Positions 31,865 to 42,328 of a stretch of DNA of 64,000 bases are shown here, one piece after another. The translations under genes and the position numbers were made by a program. This stretch comes from Isoetes taiwanensis (taxonomy: Eukaryota; Streptophyta; Lycopodiopsida; Isoetales; Isoetaceae), in assembly GCA_021234155.1 (NCBI GenBank), contig JAJEKV010000054.1, positions 8,950,655-9,014,654 of the forward strand, written 5' to 3'. The notes beneath the pieces are model-generated. The model was not told where the DNA came from. It made no database searches and saw only the letters and a list, made by a program, of their open reading frames with translations. Numbering within the stretch: the first letter of the stretch is position 1; each line of letters begins with the position of its first letter.

Positions 31865-32536
31865 GGATTTAATCAGATATAATAGACAGGGATATCATTT
31901 GAAAGTTATATGTTATGTTTAATTCTTGATTCTTATATAATTTTTATAAGTTCTAAATATATAACTTTATCTTTAAATTTAAAGTATAATTGTTATAAAA
32001 GCATTTAATTTCCTTTGCTTTTTAAACTAATTAGACATTTCAAAGATATAAAATTTTTATTTTCAATGATTTCTTAACAAATTTAAAATTTGCCAACCAG
32101 GATAATTTGTAAATGAAATATGATGGTTTGATAAGTGATTGACTTATAACTATATGAGAATTTTACAATTTACACTTACCACTTTAAAAATACTTTAAAA
32201 AAAATATTAGATTAAGATTAATTAAAAGATAAAGTTTATGATTTAATAACACATATTAAATAGTTTATTATTGATGAAATAAATATATATTGAACAAATT
32301 TTTTTAATTAAAACATTTAATCATTTGATTAATTTCATCTAAACTTTTTTGAAACGTTTTGAAAAAATAACATTTTAATCATATACAGTCATCTGAGATG
32401 AAAATTTAAATTTAAATAGATTAAAGTAAAAATTAGTCTAGAAAGCAATTTAAAACTTTGATAACTATCATACTTTTTATTTAAAGATAGCCTGAAAATT
32501 TTATATAAGTCAACAAGAGTTAAAAATACATATAAT
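31865..32536. repeat. ~690-bp AT-rich direct repeat, copy 2
   Basis: Partner of 29,758-30,453. It ends in ACATATAAT followed directly by TTATCATGACAT, the uninterrupted form of the junction. Confidence 0.88.
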
Positions 32537-32549
32537 TTATCATGACATT

Positions 32550-33277
32550 CTAGATGAGTTCGTCCACCCTGTAACCTCGGTCTCTGCACTCCGGGAGGTT
32601 CTTTATATCATGGAGCGTCAGGTTCTCCTCCCCTTGGATAATGACTGGGGTTAGACTGGTGATGCCTAATCCAAGTGGAGGTGTTGTCCTTGTTACTCTC
32701 AACCCTTCTTCGAAACTTGCTTGCTGCCTTTCTTGTATGGGGTCGACGTCGATGATGTCTTCCACGTCGTATCCCTGTCCTTCTTCGGCCTCTTCCTCCT
32801 GTTCTGACTCCTCATAGTCCAGGAGCATCTGCTCCTCTTCACCTGCTTCTGTGGCCATGGGTTCAATCTCTAGTGGTTGAACAAAGGGTCTCCTATCTGG
32901 ATTTGGGCTCTTTGGGACAAAAAGACAGCTATAGCTGCAGTGTAGGAGAAATATCTCTTTCTATTTATGGATATAGTCATGTAATTTGGCATACGAGCAG
33001 CTTTATTTTCTAGGTACTTGTCTATATTTGGGATGTCATTCAGAGCGACACGGAGGGCTGTTCTAGGTGCAAAATATCCTATGCATGGGGGAAGTTCTAC
33101 CAGAGAAGGTCCTATCTTGGCATGGAACTCGGTCATGATCTCTTGGTAAAAAGATGTGGCATTTATAGTGGCATCCACATCGATCTCCTTTTGGAAAACA
33201 GTGAAGATCGAGTTGATGTCAGCCTCAGCCACATGAGCAGTGGCGCTGTACCATCGCCTGCATGTAGAAGTGGCCAT
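32550..33277 (-). pseudogene. unknown gene with acidic C-terminal domain, one frameshift
   Basis: ATG at 33,277 (MATSTCRRWYSATAHVAEAD). The first frame gives 135 residues with ELPPCIGYFAPRTALRVAL, KAARMPNYMTISINRKRYF and SYTAAIAVFLSQRAQIQIG. Near 32,890 the better reading moves to the next frame (RRPFVQPLEIEP) and goes on through a strongly acidic stretch of Glu/Asp (residues ~150-195) to GITSLTPVIIQGEENLTL at about 32,610, ending near the AT-rich repeat. A TATA box lies ~115 nt upstream with a short leader. The layout (strong promoter, compact gene, no intron) would fit a retroelement or endogenous viral gene, but no family is recognised. Confidence 0.5.
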
Positions 33278-33387
33278 GATGTTGATGCTGCTAGGGTTAA
33301 CAAATAGATCTAGAAGCACCTCTAGAAGCTGAAAGATCGCCTTGGAGTGAGGAGTGATAGAGTAGGATGCAAATGAGGGTTGTGGTC

Positions 33388-33396
33388 ATATTTATA
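33388..33396 (-). promoter_or_regulatory. TATA box of the unknown gene at 33,277
   Basis: In minus sense GCCTATAAATATGACC, 111-119 nt before the ATG. Expected transcription start is ~85-90 nt before the ATG, in a CT-rich leader. Confidence 0.6.
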
Positions 33397-33566
33397 GGCA
33401 AAACCCTAATCTAAGAAATTTTTAGGGTTTGGGAATATCTATGAGGTCCTGCTATGCAATTGACATGTAATCTAGATTGAAGAGTACCTCCTGATGATCT
33501 CACTGCAAGAAATTTTATCTAATTTGGAGGTACCTGGAATGAATTTGGGTCATTTTGATCTGGCTT

Positions 33567-33629
33567 CTCACACAGTGCGCGAGAGGCATTTTCAAAACTT
33601 TTGGAAATGGTCCTGGCGCACTCTGTGAG
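33567..33629. repeat. 63-nt imperfect hairpin, copy 1
   Basis: CTCACACAGTGCGC at the start pairs with GCGCACTCTGTGAG at the end, and CATTTTCAAAA pairs with TTTTGGAAATG inside. Only a few bases are unpaired over ~31 positions. A second copy lies 204 bp downstream. Confidence 0.85.
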
Positions 33630-33770
33630 GGGTGGGCTCCTGTTTGAATCCTAAATGGCTCTAAAATTACAATCTAAGGATGGAATCCTAGTTATCTCGC
33701 CGAGTTAAGGCGGGTTGTGCCCTTACTTTCTACATTTGGACAAGTCTAGACATAGATCAGTGGCCACACA

Positions 33771-33833
33771 CTCACACAGTGCGCGAGAGGCATTCTCAAA
33801 ACTTTTGGAAATGCTCCTGGCGCACTCTGTGAG
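33771..33833. repeat. 63-nt imperfect hairpin, copy 2
   Basis: It differs from copy 1 at two positions or so (CATTCTC for CATTTTC; ATGCTCC for ATGGTCC) and keeps the foldback. The homology between copies extends a few bases beyond the hairpin (GAGGGGTGGG). Confidence 0.85.
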
Positions 33834-34240
33834 GGGTGGGGCCCAAAATAGTGACTTTTTATCGAATTTAACTAATTCCGATTGCACATGCCATTATTAC
33901 AACCTCATTAAACACAATATTACACTTCACAACTTGATCAAAACATATTTATATTCACAAAGATTTTTACAGTTACATCAAGTTAGCAATCTTCCTTCTT
34001 TATGAACCTAGCTAACTTCATGTCTCTAGGCATATAAGTGACTCTCTTCGCATGGAGAGCACATGCTAAGGAATCTTCGAAGTGCTGGACCTGTGAAAAA
34101 GCCTTTGTTCATGTTTGGATTTATCACAAGAAAAAGCTAAGAGTTGCAAAGGTTAAAGCAAGGTTATATATTGGGCCGATTTTTACATTATGATATTTTA
34201 ACCTGTTTATAGGTTTAAGACTAAAGTTAGAAAAAGAATT

Positions 34241-34661
34241 TTCGGTCCAATAGAATTCGGCATCGTGAACTTGATGGAGCCGTGCTTGATCCTAAACTGA
34301 CTGCGTTCGGTTAGGATTGCTAATTTAAAAAACAAGAAGGATGATCAGTTGATTCGGCTGGTTGAACGCTCATCAATCTGAGCGGCAGCTCGATTGTATG
34401 ATGCGTCACTTTATTGAATGAACAGTGAATTATACATTAAGTTATTCCAATGGTTATTGACCTTAGCAATGATGTTAAATACGATGTCTAATTGCACTGT
34501 TAGCATTGTGTGAAATGCTAGATGATAGATGGATAGCATTGTGTGAAATGCTAGAAGATAGAAGCTGGTTGTCATACAAGTTTAAATAAAGACTGGGACT
34601 AGATTTGATTGTGTAGAAGATTTAAATTCTAATCCTTGTGCTCTATATTTGACATTGGTAT
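34241..34661 (+). repeat. copia LTR, extra upstream copy
   Basis: About 420 bp, nearly identical to 34,954-35,366. It extends past the LTR end (TTTGACA) into TTGGTAT, the first bases of the primer binding site. It is therefore an LTR-plus-PBS fragment and not a simple solo LTR. It contains the same internal 33-bp tandem repeat (TAGCATT...AATGCTA hairpin twice). Confidence 0.85.
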
Positions 34662-34953
34662 AGGCAACAACCAGTATACCAGCCCCAGTGTACATGGAAG
34701 CCAATTTTTACTGGTGCATACTCACACAATTATTGTGGAGCTTATCCTGCTGCCATAGCAGACAAAGTGGAGGACACGTATAGGCACAAGTTCTACCACG
34801 TCGGGGATCATCATCGTATAACCCCAGTAACCAACTCCCAAAGCTAAACATACACTGGCCAGGGTTGAACCCCTGACCTAGTGCACATTCATTTTGGCAT
34901 TACTAGACCTATACCAACTCACCACACATCCGTTGGGCAAAACTTTAGCCATA
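34662..34953 (-). mobile_element. SINE-like sequence between the two LTR copies
   Basis: In minus sense a tRNA-like head reads GAGTTGGTATAGGTCTAGTAATGCC, then ~35 nt later GGGGTTCAACCCTGGCC. This resembles RNA polymerase III box A and, more clearly, box B (consensus GGTTCGANTCC). The downstream body has no coding potential and no clear poly(A) or T-rich end. I did not find a target duplication, so the call rests on box B and the position. Confidence 0.4.
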
Positions 34954-35366
34954 TTCGGTCCAATAGAATTCGGCATCGTGAACCTGATGGAGCCGTGCTT
35001 GATCCTAAACTGACTGCGTTCGGTTAGGATTGCTAATTTAAAAAAAAGAAGGATGATCAGTTGATTTGGCTGGTTGAACGCTCATCAATCTGAGCGGCAG
35101 CTCGATTGTATGATGCGTCACTTTATTGAATGAACAGTGAATTATACATTAAGTTATTTCAATGGTTATTGACCTTAGCAATGATGTTAAATACGATGTC
35201 TAATTGCACTGTTAGCATTGTGTGAAATGCTAGATGATAGATGGATAGCATTGTGTGAAATGCTAGAAGATAGAAGCTGGTTGTCATACAAGTTTAAATA
35301 AAGACTGGGACTAGATTTGATTGTGTAGAAGATTTAAATTCTAATCCTTGTGCTCTATATTTGACA
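34954..35366 (+). repeat. 5' LTR of the Ty1/copia element
   Basis: Ends ATATTTGACA, one base before the primer binding site. The left limit is set by homology with the upstream copy; a canonical TG start is not evident. It carries two 33-bp direct units, each with a TAGCATT-GTGTGA-AATGCTA hairpin. Confidence 0.85.
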
Positions 35367-35367
35367 T

Positions 35368-35379
35368 TGGTATTAGAGC
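35368..35379 (+). promoter_or_regulatory. copia primer binding site
   Basis: TGGTATTAGAGC differs at one base from TGGTATCAGAGC, the usual plant copia site complementary to initiator Met-tRNA. Confidence 0.9.
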
Positions 35380-35385
35380 TAACTA

Positions 35386-36410
35386 ATGGCAACCAAACTT
35401 GGATCCTCCTTGTTGAGTGGAGTTGAAACATTTCAAGAAGCTGGCTTCCAAGCATGGAAGGAGAGGTGCTGTTGGCTGAAGATCTTTGGGATCTCATTGA
35501 AGGAGTTGAACGAGATGAAGGTGAGAGCAGTGCAACCTCAGGAGGTAATGCTGCAAGTGAAGAATCTGTTCATGCTGGAACTGGAACTAGTGGAAGCATT
35601 GCAAAAAGGGCTCAGCAGGCCAGATGTATCATCTCAAGCAAGCTTAGTTCAAGCATCATGTTCAAGCTCAAAGGAAAGTCGCCGAAACAAATGTGGGATT
35701 TTCTGCTCAAAAATTATAAGGTAAAAAACTCTTCACAAATTGAGTTGTTGGATAGGAAGCTGAGGAAGCTGAAATTCAGAGAATAAGACAATCTGACACT
35801 TTTCTTTCAAAAATATGACAATATTGTTGCTGATATGGAAGCTGCTGGAATTCCCATAACCAAAGATTTCCATGTACTTTCTTTGTCTCATGCTTTCTCT
35901 GAATTTGAACAGCTCTCTACACTAGTGAGAAGTGTTGACAGGAATAGAGAAAAAGCTGAATTAATGATCAGAACTGAGATTGAACAGAGGAAAATAATTA
36001 AAGGGGAGGAAGAAGAAACTGCAGAAGTTCTTTATGCAGGAAAGAGGAGAGGACGATTTGACAAGAGCAAGCTTGGACCTTGCTTCATCTGCAAAGCATA
36101 CGAGCATCTAAAGAGCAATTGTCCCAAGGCAAAGGAAAAGGAGAGCAGGTGTTATAATTGTGAAGGCTTTGGTCACATATCATCAGCCTGTCCGAGTCCA
36201 AAGGGTTCAGCAAGGAATAAAGGTAAGAATGGTAATTCTGTTGTAAGAGGAAAGAGTAACATGTATAAAGCAAGAAATGAAAATGTTGCCAGCGTGAATT
36301 TGGCACAAGAAGCGAGTTCCGAAGAAAATGACCCAGATGCAGAGGTAACAAACAATGTTATTTGCACTATTTCTGAAAAGGAAACTAACAAAAATGATGA
36401 CATACTTGTA
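35386..36410 (+). pseudogene. copia gag
   Basis: ATG at 35,386 (MATKLGSSLLSGVETF), 7 nt after the PBS. The frame moves to the +1 frame near 35,455 (EDLWDLIEGVERDEGESS), which fits the copia gag head (W-x-x-R-M...L...L-W). A stop at 35,784-35,786 (KLKFRE*DNLTLFF) interrupts an otherwise continuous frame. The UBN2-like gag continues (HAFSEFEQLSTLVRS). Two zinc knuckles follow: CFICKAYEHLKSNC and CYNCEGFGHISSAC. The second fits the standard CCHC. Gag assembles particles and packages RNA. Confidence 0.88.
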
Positions 36411-37670
36411 CTAGATAGTGGAGCTGAGAGATCAGTAGTCAGAACTACTGATGTACTCAAAGAAAGCAGGAAAAGAAGTGGTGTTTACGTGCAAATGGGT
36501 GATGAAGAGTTGCAGCAGGTGGAGGAGTCCAGAATTTTGGAAGTTTTTGATTTGAATGGTCAAGTTGTCAATCTAAACAATGCCTTATGCGTACCTAATA
36601 TAGTTAGGAATTTGATTTCGATCAGTCAGCTAGTGGATATGGGCTATAGAGTTTGTTTTGACAAACTTGCATGTAAAATCTACTTGAATGATGAATTGAA
36701 GTTTTTGGCTAAACGATTTGGCAATTTGTTTGGCTTTCGCAATAATTCTGGAAGTATAAATTCAGTCCAATTTCTGACCATTAAATTGTGGCACGAAAGA
36801 CTTGGACATACACATTTAGATAACATAAAACAATTGGCAAAAGAGGGTCTGATTTTTACAGCAGAAAATGACAATTTTATGTGCCCTGGTTGTATGTTAG
36901 GAAAAAGTGCCAGACTTCCTTTTGGAAGAACTGTAGACAAAGCAGAAAACTTACTTGACTTGGTTCATACTGACCTCTGTGGTCCCTTGAACATCAGAAG
37001 CATGTGTGGCAGGAGATACTTCATTACGTTCATAGACGATCATTCAAGAAGAACGAAATGTTTTTTTTTCTCAGGACCAAGGATCAAGCATACAAGGCGT
37101 TCAGGCTTTTCGAAGCCGAAGCAGAAAGAGATACTGGCAGAAAAATCAAGTGTCTCAGGTCCGATAGAGGTGGAGAATATGTGAACAATGTGTTTAAGAA
37201 TTATTGCAGGACACAAGGAATTAGATGACAAGTCACTTGCGACCATCGCCAAAGAAAAAAAGCGAGTTCTTAGAGAGGAAGAAACGAGATCCATTTTAGA
37301 CGGAGTTAGATCAATGCTCAAACATTGCGGGCTGCCCAATTATCTATGGGAGGAAGCTGTGAAGACCGTAGTGCGCATCCAAAATCTCTTGCCATCATCT
37401 AGCATCCAAGGAGAAATTCCAGAGCGACTGTGGAGCAGCAAACAAGTAAGGTATGATTTCTTAAAAGCTTTTGGTTGCATTTGTTTTGCACACATCCCAA
37501 AGGAGCTTAGAAAAAAACTGGATGATAGATCAGTGTTGGGATATTTGGTTGGATATGATGACATGTCCAAAGGCTACAGGATTTTTGATCCAGAAAACAG
37601 GAGAATACTGGTAAGTAGAGATGTCAGATTTAATGAGGACATTTTATACAATAAGCACTCTTTTTACTGA
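36411..37670 (+). pseudogene. copia protease and integrase
   Basis: The protease site is LDSGAERSVV (D-S-G) near 36,410. The pre-integrase module shows LWHERLGHTHL and CPGCMLGKSARLPFGR (H-H-C-C). The integrase core has HTDLCGPLN (first Asp) near 36,970 and FIDDHSRR; after a frameshift near 37,050 it gives LRSDRGGEYVNNVF (second Asp), and after another near 37,200 a corrupted AKEKKRVLREEETRS where A-E-R-K-N-R is usual. The C-terminal part, GLPNYLWEEAVKTVVR and FGCICFAHIPKELRKK...RSVLGYLVGYD, is well preserved and ends at 37,670. Confidence 0.92.
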
Positions 37671-37702
37671 TATGAAAGACAAAAATAGTGAAAAGGTAAG
37701 AT

Positions 37703-38490
37703 TTGATATTGAAGATTCAGACACAGATGGAATCTAGAGAACAGACTGAAGTCAGTAACATGCATCCAAACGAACTAGATAAAGAGAAGGGAAGAAGAAA
37801 TAGAAGGCGTACAGAAGTAGAAATTTTAAGAGACAGAAATGAAGGCATCAACGAAGGAGAATATGGAAGGAACGAGGGGGGAACTAGCAAAAGGTTGCAA
37901 AGGGAACCGATTGAAATAAATGAAATAATGGCTATCTTAGATCCTGATGTACCCAAGGACTTTGAACATGCAATGCAAGGAGAAAATGCAAAAGAATGGA
38001 GACGAGCAATGGAGCGTGAAATGGAGTCCTTTGAGAGGACTGAAACTTATGACGTGGTTGAAAAACCAAATGGGAGAAACGTAGTAGGAAACAAGTGGAT
38101 CTTCAAGGTGAAATTAGGAAATAATGGCGAGAAAAGATATAAAGCAAGGCTGGTAGCACAGGGTTTCTCGTAGAAAAAAGGGATAGATTTCGAGGAAACT
38201 TTCTCTGCTATTGTGAAACTCACAAGTCTCAGGATCTTACTCGCATTTGCAAATGCCTTAAACTTAGAAGTGCACCATATGGATGTGCAAATTGCCTTTC
38301 TAAATGCAAAACTTGATGAGGAGATTTATATGCAGCAGGCTCCTGGGTTTGAGCAAGGAGAAGGCAAAGTGTGGAAACTTAAAAAGGTCGTGTATGGGCT
38401 GAAGCAGTCTGTAGACAATGGTACTTGTGTATTGACAAGTTTCTCAAAGAGCAAGGTTTTGAGAAACTACAGAATGATGACAATCTGTAC
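37703..38490 (+). pseudogene. copia reverse transcriptase, 3'-truncated
   Basis: RT begins with DPDVPKDFEHAMQGENAKEW and proceeds through VVGNKWIFKVKLGNNGEKRY, KARLVAQGFS (TAG follows), KKGIDFEETFSAIVKLTSLR, HHMDVQIAFLNAKLDEEIYM (first catalytic Asp) and KLKKVVYGLKQS. It then shifts frame to WYLCIDKFLKEQGFEKLQN and homology stops at about 38,490, before the YVDD box. RNase H and the 3' LTR are absent, so the element is truncated. Confidence 0.9.
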
Positions 38491-40500
38491 CTATTTACAA
38501 TCCAAACAAAAAAATGGCCCCAGATGTTTGCAAATACAAACCATTCGACTTCTACTACAACATTGGCATCCTCCATACCACAAACTCGCAAACGGAAGCC
38601 CATCAAATAGTCACCAAACCATCTAGCATGGCACTAGACTCTGCTTCCACTTGAGAACATTATCCATTTGATTTCGGTAGTGATTTTGCTGCAAAGATAT
38701 GACGCTTTCAATCTGGCGAGGCATTTCTCCTTTCTGCTTCTAAGTCTCATTCTACTCTTTAAAACAAGTCAAGTGTTCCGACATCATGGCACTGGACTCC
38801 TGCGAACGAGAAAAAATCTAATATGTTATATAACATTGGAATACAAAGGCAAAACATTATCCACCAATAACAGTCTGATCACTTCAAGCCCAAATAAAAA
38901 CCTAATGAGTCTTACCTTGCTAAAGCCTTCTGGTGTGCCTCTTGCTAGTTTCTTTTTATTTTATTTTTTTTTAACAATGAAGCTTTTTAATCATTAATTA
39001 TGAAAAACAATTATAATGGTTGAGACACATCATGAAGTTGATAGTGCCTTCAAACTAAATAGTTTTAGATTGCTACTAAACTATAGATATAGAAGTAATA
39101 GATACAATGTATTTTTAGGGCCTTTGTAGCTAAAATAAGGCTTCTTGGCTATTAGAAAATTGGTGACCCCAGTCGAAATTTTGAAATTAAGGATCTGTTC
39201 ACCAAGGTCGAGATATGAAAAGCAGGATGATAGCTCCTCCATATATATTTCTTCATGCCTATAATTGTCTTGTAGAGATATTGTAGAGCCACTAAACCTG
39301 TACATGAAACAGAGATAGAGATTCTAGGGAAAGGTCCTTTGCAAAGCACATCTTGATTTTTAGTATTTTGTTGTTATGGTTTTTGCTCTAGTTTGTTGGT
39401 ATATTGATTCTTATGTTTTGTTGTTCATGTGCTCTTTCTTGTAGTCATAGTTTGCTGTGTGTTCAGTGCTCATGTTTGTTTGTTTTTTACGCATTCCATT
39501 TTTCTCCTTAGTCTCGGCTTTCTTATTTGTTAAATCATGATTGGTTCGCAGCATCTTTAATCTAGTATCATCATACCTCCATCTCCCATCCCACTATTCC
39601 TTGCTAGGTTTTGCATTCGATGGCTAGTTTTTCGTCTTCAACATTCTCATATGTTATCTCGCCTTGGCTTCCTTGGGTTCACCAATCTCATTCAGCTGTT
39701 GTTTCACCTTTGGCATGCCCTGGGTATTGGTTGTTCCTCAAATCGACAACTGAAAGACTATGATAGAAAAAACTCAAGAAAGGAAAGTGTCAGATAGTCA
39801 GCTTGGAAGAATAAGGAGGAAGTGACTAAGAAAAAATGTAACAAGAACTACGGAAGCAATGGAGCACAATCAGGAGTCCATAGAAAGAAACAGGACCATC
39901 GGAATAAGAATAAATATCAGGGCAGACATTAAAGAGGCTTACAGAACTATACGCGGTTAATGGAGCAACGTAAGACCACTATAACATAAAGGAGACAAGG
40001 ACGTCACGAAAAAACAGAAAAATGAATAACGGTAATGGAACATCGAGATCGAAGAAATGAAGCGGCACATTGGTGATCAGACTCTAAAGCAATGACGCTT
40101 CAAAAAAAAAAAAGGTGGAAAGCATCAATAGAACTAAAGAGACCTCATGACGTTGTTGCTTTGCACTGAGCATTGGTTCATTGGGCCTCATGCTGCTTTT
40201 CTCTATTTATTTATAGTTAGTGTCCATTGCTTGTTTGGTGTTCTTTACCATACCTCCTTGTTGTCAAGTGCCTCATCACCTCTAATGGCCCCTTTTTGTT
40301 CAATTTACTATTAGTTACCCCCGTTGTCTTCTCCTTCTTGCCTTAGTTGCCCTGCTGTTCTGTTGCTCCTTTGCTCCACAGCGTGTGCTTTATTCTTTAT
40401 CCTTTTATCCCAGTCCTATGGTAGTCCCGGTTATCTCCTCTATACCTTACGATCCCTTGTACCTTCGATCTTTATTTGAGTTTGAAATTGTTCCTCTTAT
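38491..40500. other. unassigned sequence downstream of the truncated copia
   Basis: No gene is recognised. A minus-strand frame at 38,379-38,606 (FRLRVCGMEDANVVVEVEWF) looks weakly coding and could be a host exon scrap. The frames near 39,081-39,349 are short and unrecognised. 40,083-40,110 contains an A-rich run within a purine-rich stretch. Confidence 0.35.
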
Positions 40501-41369
40501 GTCGGATGTTGATGTTTTATGTATAGGACCTTTCCTAAGAATGCAATGATTCTATTCAACCCTCCCACCCTCCTCTCCCACCCTTTTCTCTATTGGGGTC
40601 ATTGGTTGTCTATGTTTAGTCAGTGTTGCTTGCACTGGGAGGATCGATGTGCATGTGGTTTCTCAGCTCTCTTTGTTTTGACGTTTGTAGACATGATGGG
40701 TTTGGGCTGTGGATTGTGGACTTGGTTCGTCATCTCTCATATTCTTTCTCGACGTAGCATTGTTGCTTCCGAGAAGCACCTTCGGGGTTCTCTCTTTTTC
40801 TGTGGGGGTTTTCCCTCAAATTCTTTCCCATTGGTCGTGCTTCTACTCTCTCTCCCAGTGTAGCACTTGCCGCTTCTGGGTAGGCTTCGAGGGGTTCTTC
40901 TATTGGATGTGCCTATTTTCTCTTCTTGGTGTAGCTTTGTGGCTTTTAGAGTCTGCATAACTTCCAAAGTCTTTCTCTTCTCGGCGTAGCATTGTGGCTT
41001 CCAATTCTCCTTGTTGGATGTTTTTTCCTATTGACGTTCTAATTTTCTCAATCTTCTTTCTCAACTTTGTACATTCCATCGAAATCTTATTCAATTTTTC
41101 ATATATTTTCCATTTGAGATTTTCTTCTTCAAGTTACGCATTTCGTCAATGGCCGATTGCTTCGAACTCTAACACTTTAACAATTGGCGTGGTTGATTTT
41201 TCCTTGTTTTGCAGTTTGGAGCGATAGTCAAGGTGATGGATTTGGGCATATATATAGTTTGGGGTTGCGTGTTGCAGGGGTCATTGGGTTTCTTCGAGTT
41301 GACACTCTCTGTGGACTATTTTGGGCATGTGTGCATCTTCAACGACTTTTTCGTCGATAACTGCTCTTC
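40501..41369. repeat. pyrimidine-rich repeat block, first copy
   Basis: It shares long stretches with 43,460-44,400 in the same orientation: TCGGATGTTG, then GGTTTTCTCTC, GGGTAGGCTC/TTCGA, GGGTTCTTCTATTGGATGTG and CCTATTTTCTCTTC, and a TGTTTTGCAGTTTG near the end of each. It contains four copies of the ~25-bp motif described separately. No protein family is recognised in any frame. Confidence 0.75.
40749..41003. repeat. four copies of a ~25-bp motif (block 1)
   Basis: Consensus TCGGCGTAGCANTGTNGCTTC at 40,749, 40,853, 40,927 and 40,980. Spacing is ~104, 74 and 53 bp with pyrimidine-rich spacers. Confidence 0.7.
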
Positions 41370-41450
41370 GAGTCAGTTATTTATCGTTAGGGTTTTCCTC
41401 GAAAACCCGAAAGGGCGAGGTTTTTTATCCCGACGATAAGTTTCTAACTC
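41370..41450. other. foldback with conserved core, copy 3
   Basis: GAGTCAGTTATTTATCGT pairs with ACGATAAGTTTCTAACTC. The inner core is TAGGG-TTTTCCTCGAAAACCC-GAAAGGGCGAGGTTTTTTAT-CCCG. Relative to copy 2, the stem bases next to the core are changed in pairs (CAC/GTG in copy 2; CGT/ACG here). Confidence 0.85.
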
Positions 41451-42328
41451 AGGGATGGTTTTACCTTCAACAGTGTTCTTCAAATTCTTGAGCCTATGTG
41501 GGATTACTTATTATTGATACATGTGACATTGGTGATTGTCTAATTTCGAGGCATTTAATTTTGTTTTCACTCATGAGTTATTGTAGTTTGATCCACGCTC
41601 ATCAATAGAACACTACTTCACATTGAGCCGAATGAATGAGTACAATAATAAATAGGGGTAAATGATGAACCCCAAAAAGAGTAAGAAACAATAGTATCCT
41701 CGATTGTCTAGACAAATCCGAGGGTAACACAAAAATCCTTCATAGTGAGGCTAGGCCCCAGTAGAATGTCAAGACAGAAGAAAGCCAGAAGATCGCTGCG
41801 GCACTGCCCAAACCGCAACTCCAAACGTACTGCCACTCGTCGAAGCACGCCCTAATAAGTCTTACTAAGATTTCCACCACAATATTACATGCGCCCACCT
41901 TGGCAACCATCCAAGCTGCAACTCAAAACATGTCTCGCTAAGGTTGCCACATCAACTCCATGCGCCGACCCTTGGACGCTCGTCTGAAAAAGCAACTCCA
42001 CCCGCGCTAGTGAGATCAGAGCTAAAAATTGGGCAGCTCGGCAAGACAAGCCACTCCACGAGCATTGATGAGGTTAGGATCCACCCACGGGCCAAGTGTC
42101 AGGGGACTATAAAACTGGACGAGCAATCAAGAATTATAGTATCGAAAAAGAGAAATGATCTATGAGAATCCCCGGAAGCCCAGGCTACCTTGGGATCGGG
42201 AATACAAGAACCACAACATCAATATGGGAAAACAACCCACGAAGGTCCTCAGAAGCCACGAGCCTATGCCGAGATCGAGGTGTTTTTTCATTTTTCGGTG
42301 CTCTAGCACTCGTTACCTGCCCCATCTT
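41451..42328. other. spacer with a diverged ~66-bp tandem
   Basis: No gene. Between about 41,860 and 42,000 two copies share CTAAG[AG]TT[TG]CCACA...ATGCGCC and end GCAACTC, 60-70 bp apart. Confidence 0.4.

Noticed and set aside
29758-32536. The pair of ~690-bp AT-rich repeats as LTRs of one retrotransposon
   Set aside because: No TG...CA ends, no PBS or PPT, no gag-pol between them, and the interior is a palindromic tandem insertion found in only one junction.
34700-34935. Functional tRNA gene
   Set aside because: Only a box-B-like GGTTCAACCC and a poor box A are present; no cloverleaf with a proper acceptor stem could be drawn.
39081-39349. Minus-strand short ORFs near 39.2 kb
   Set aside because: Two overlapping frames with no motif and no promoter; indistinguishable from chance.
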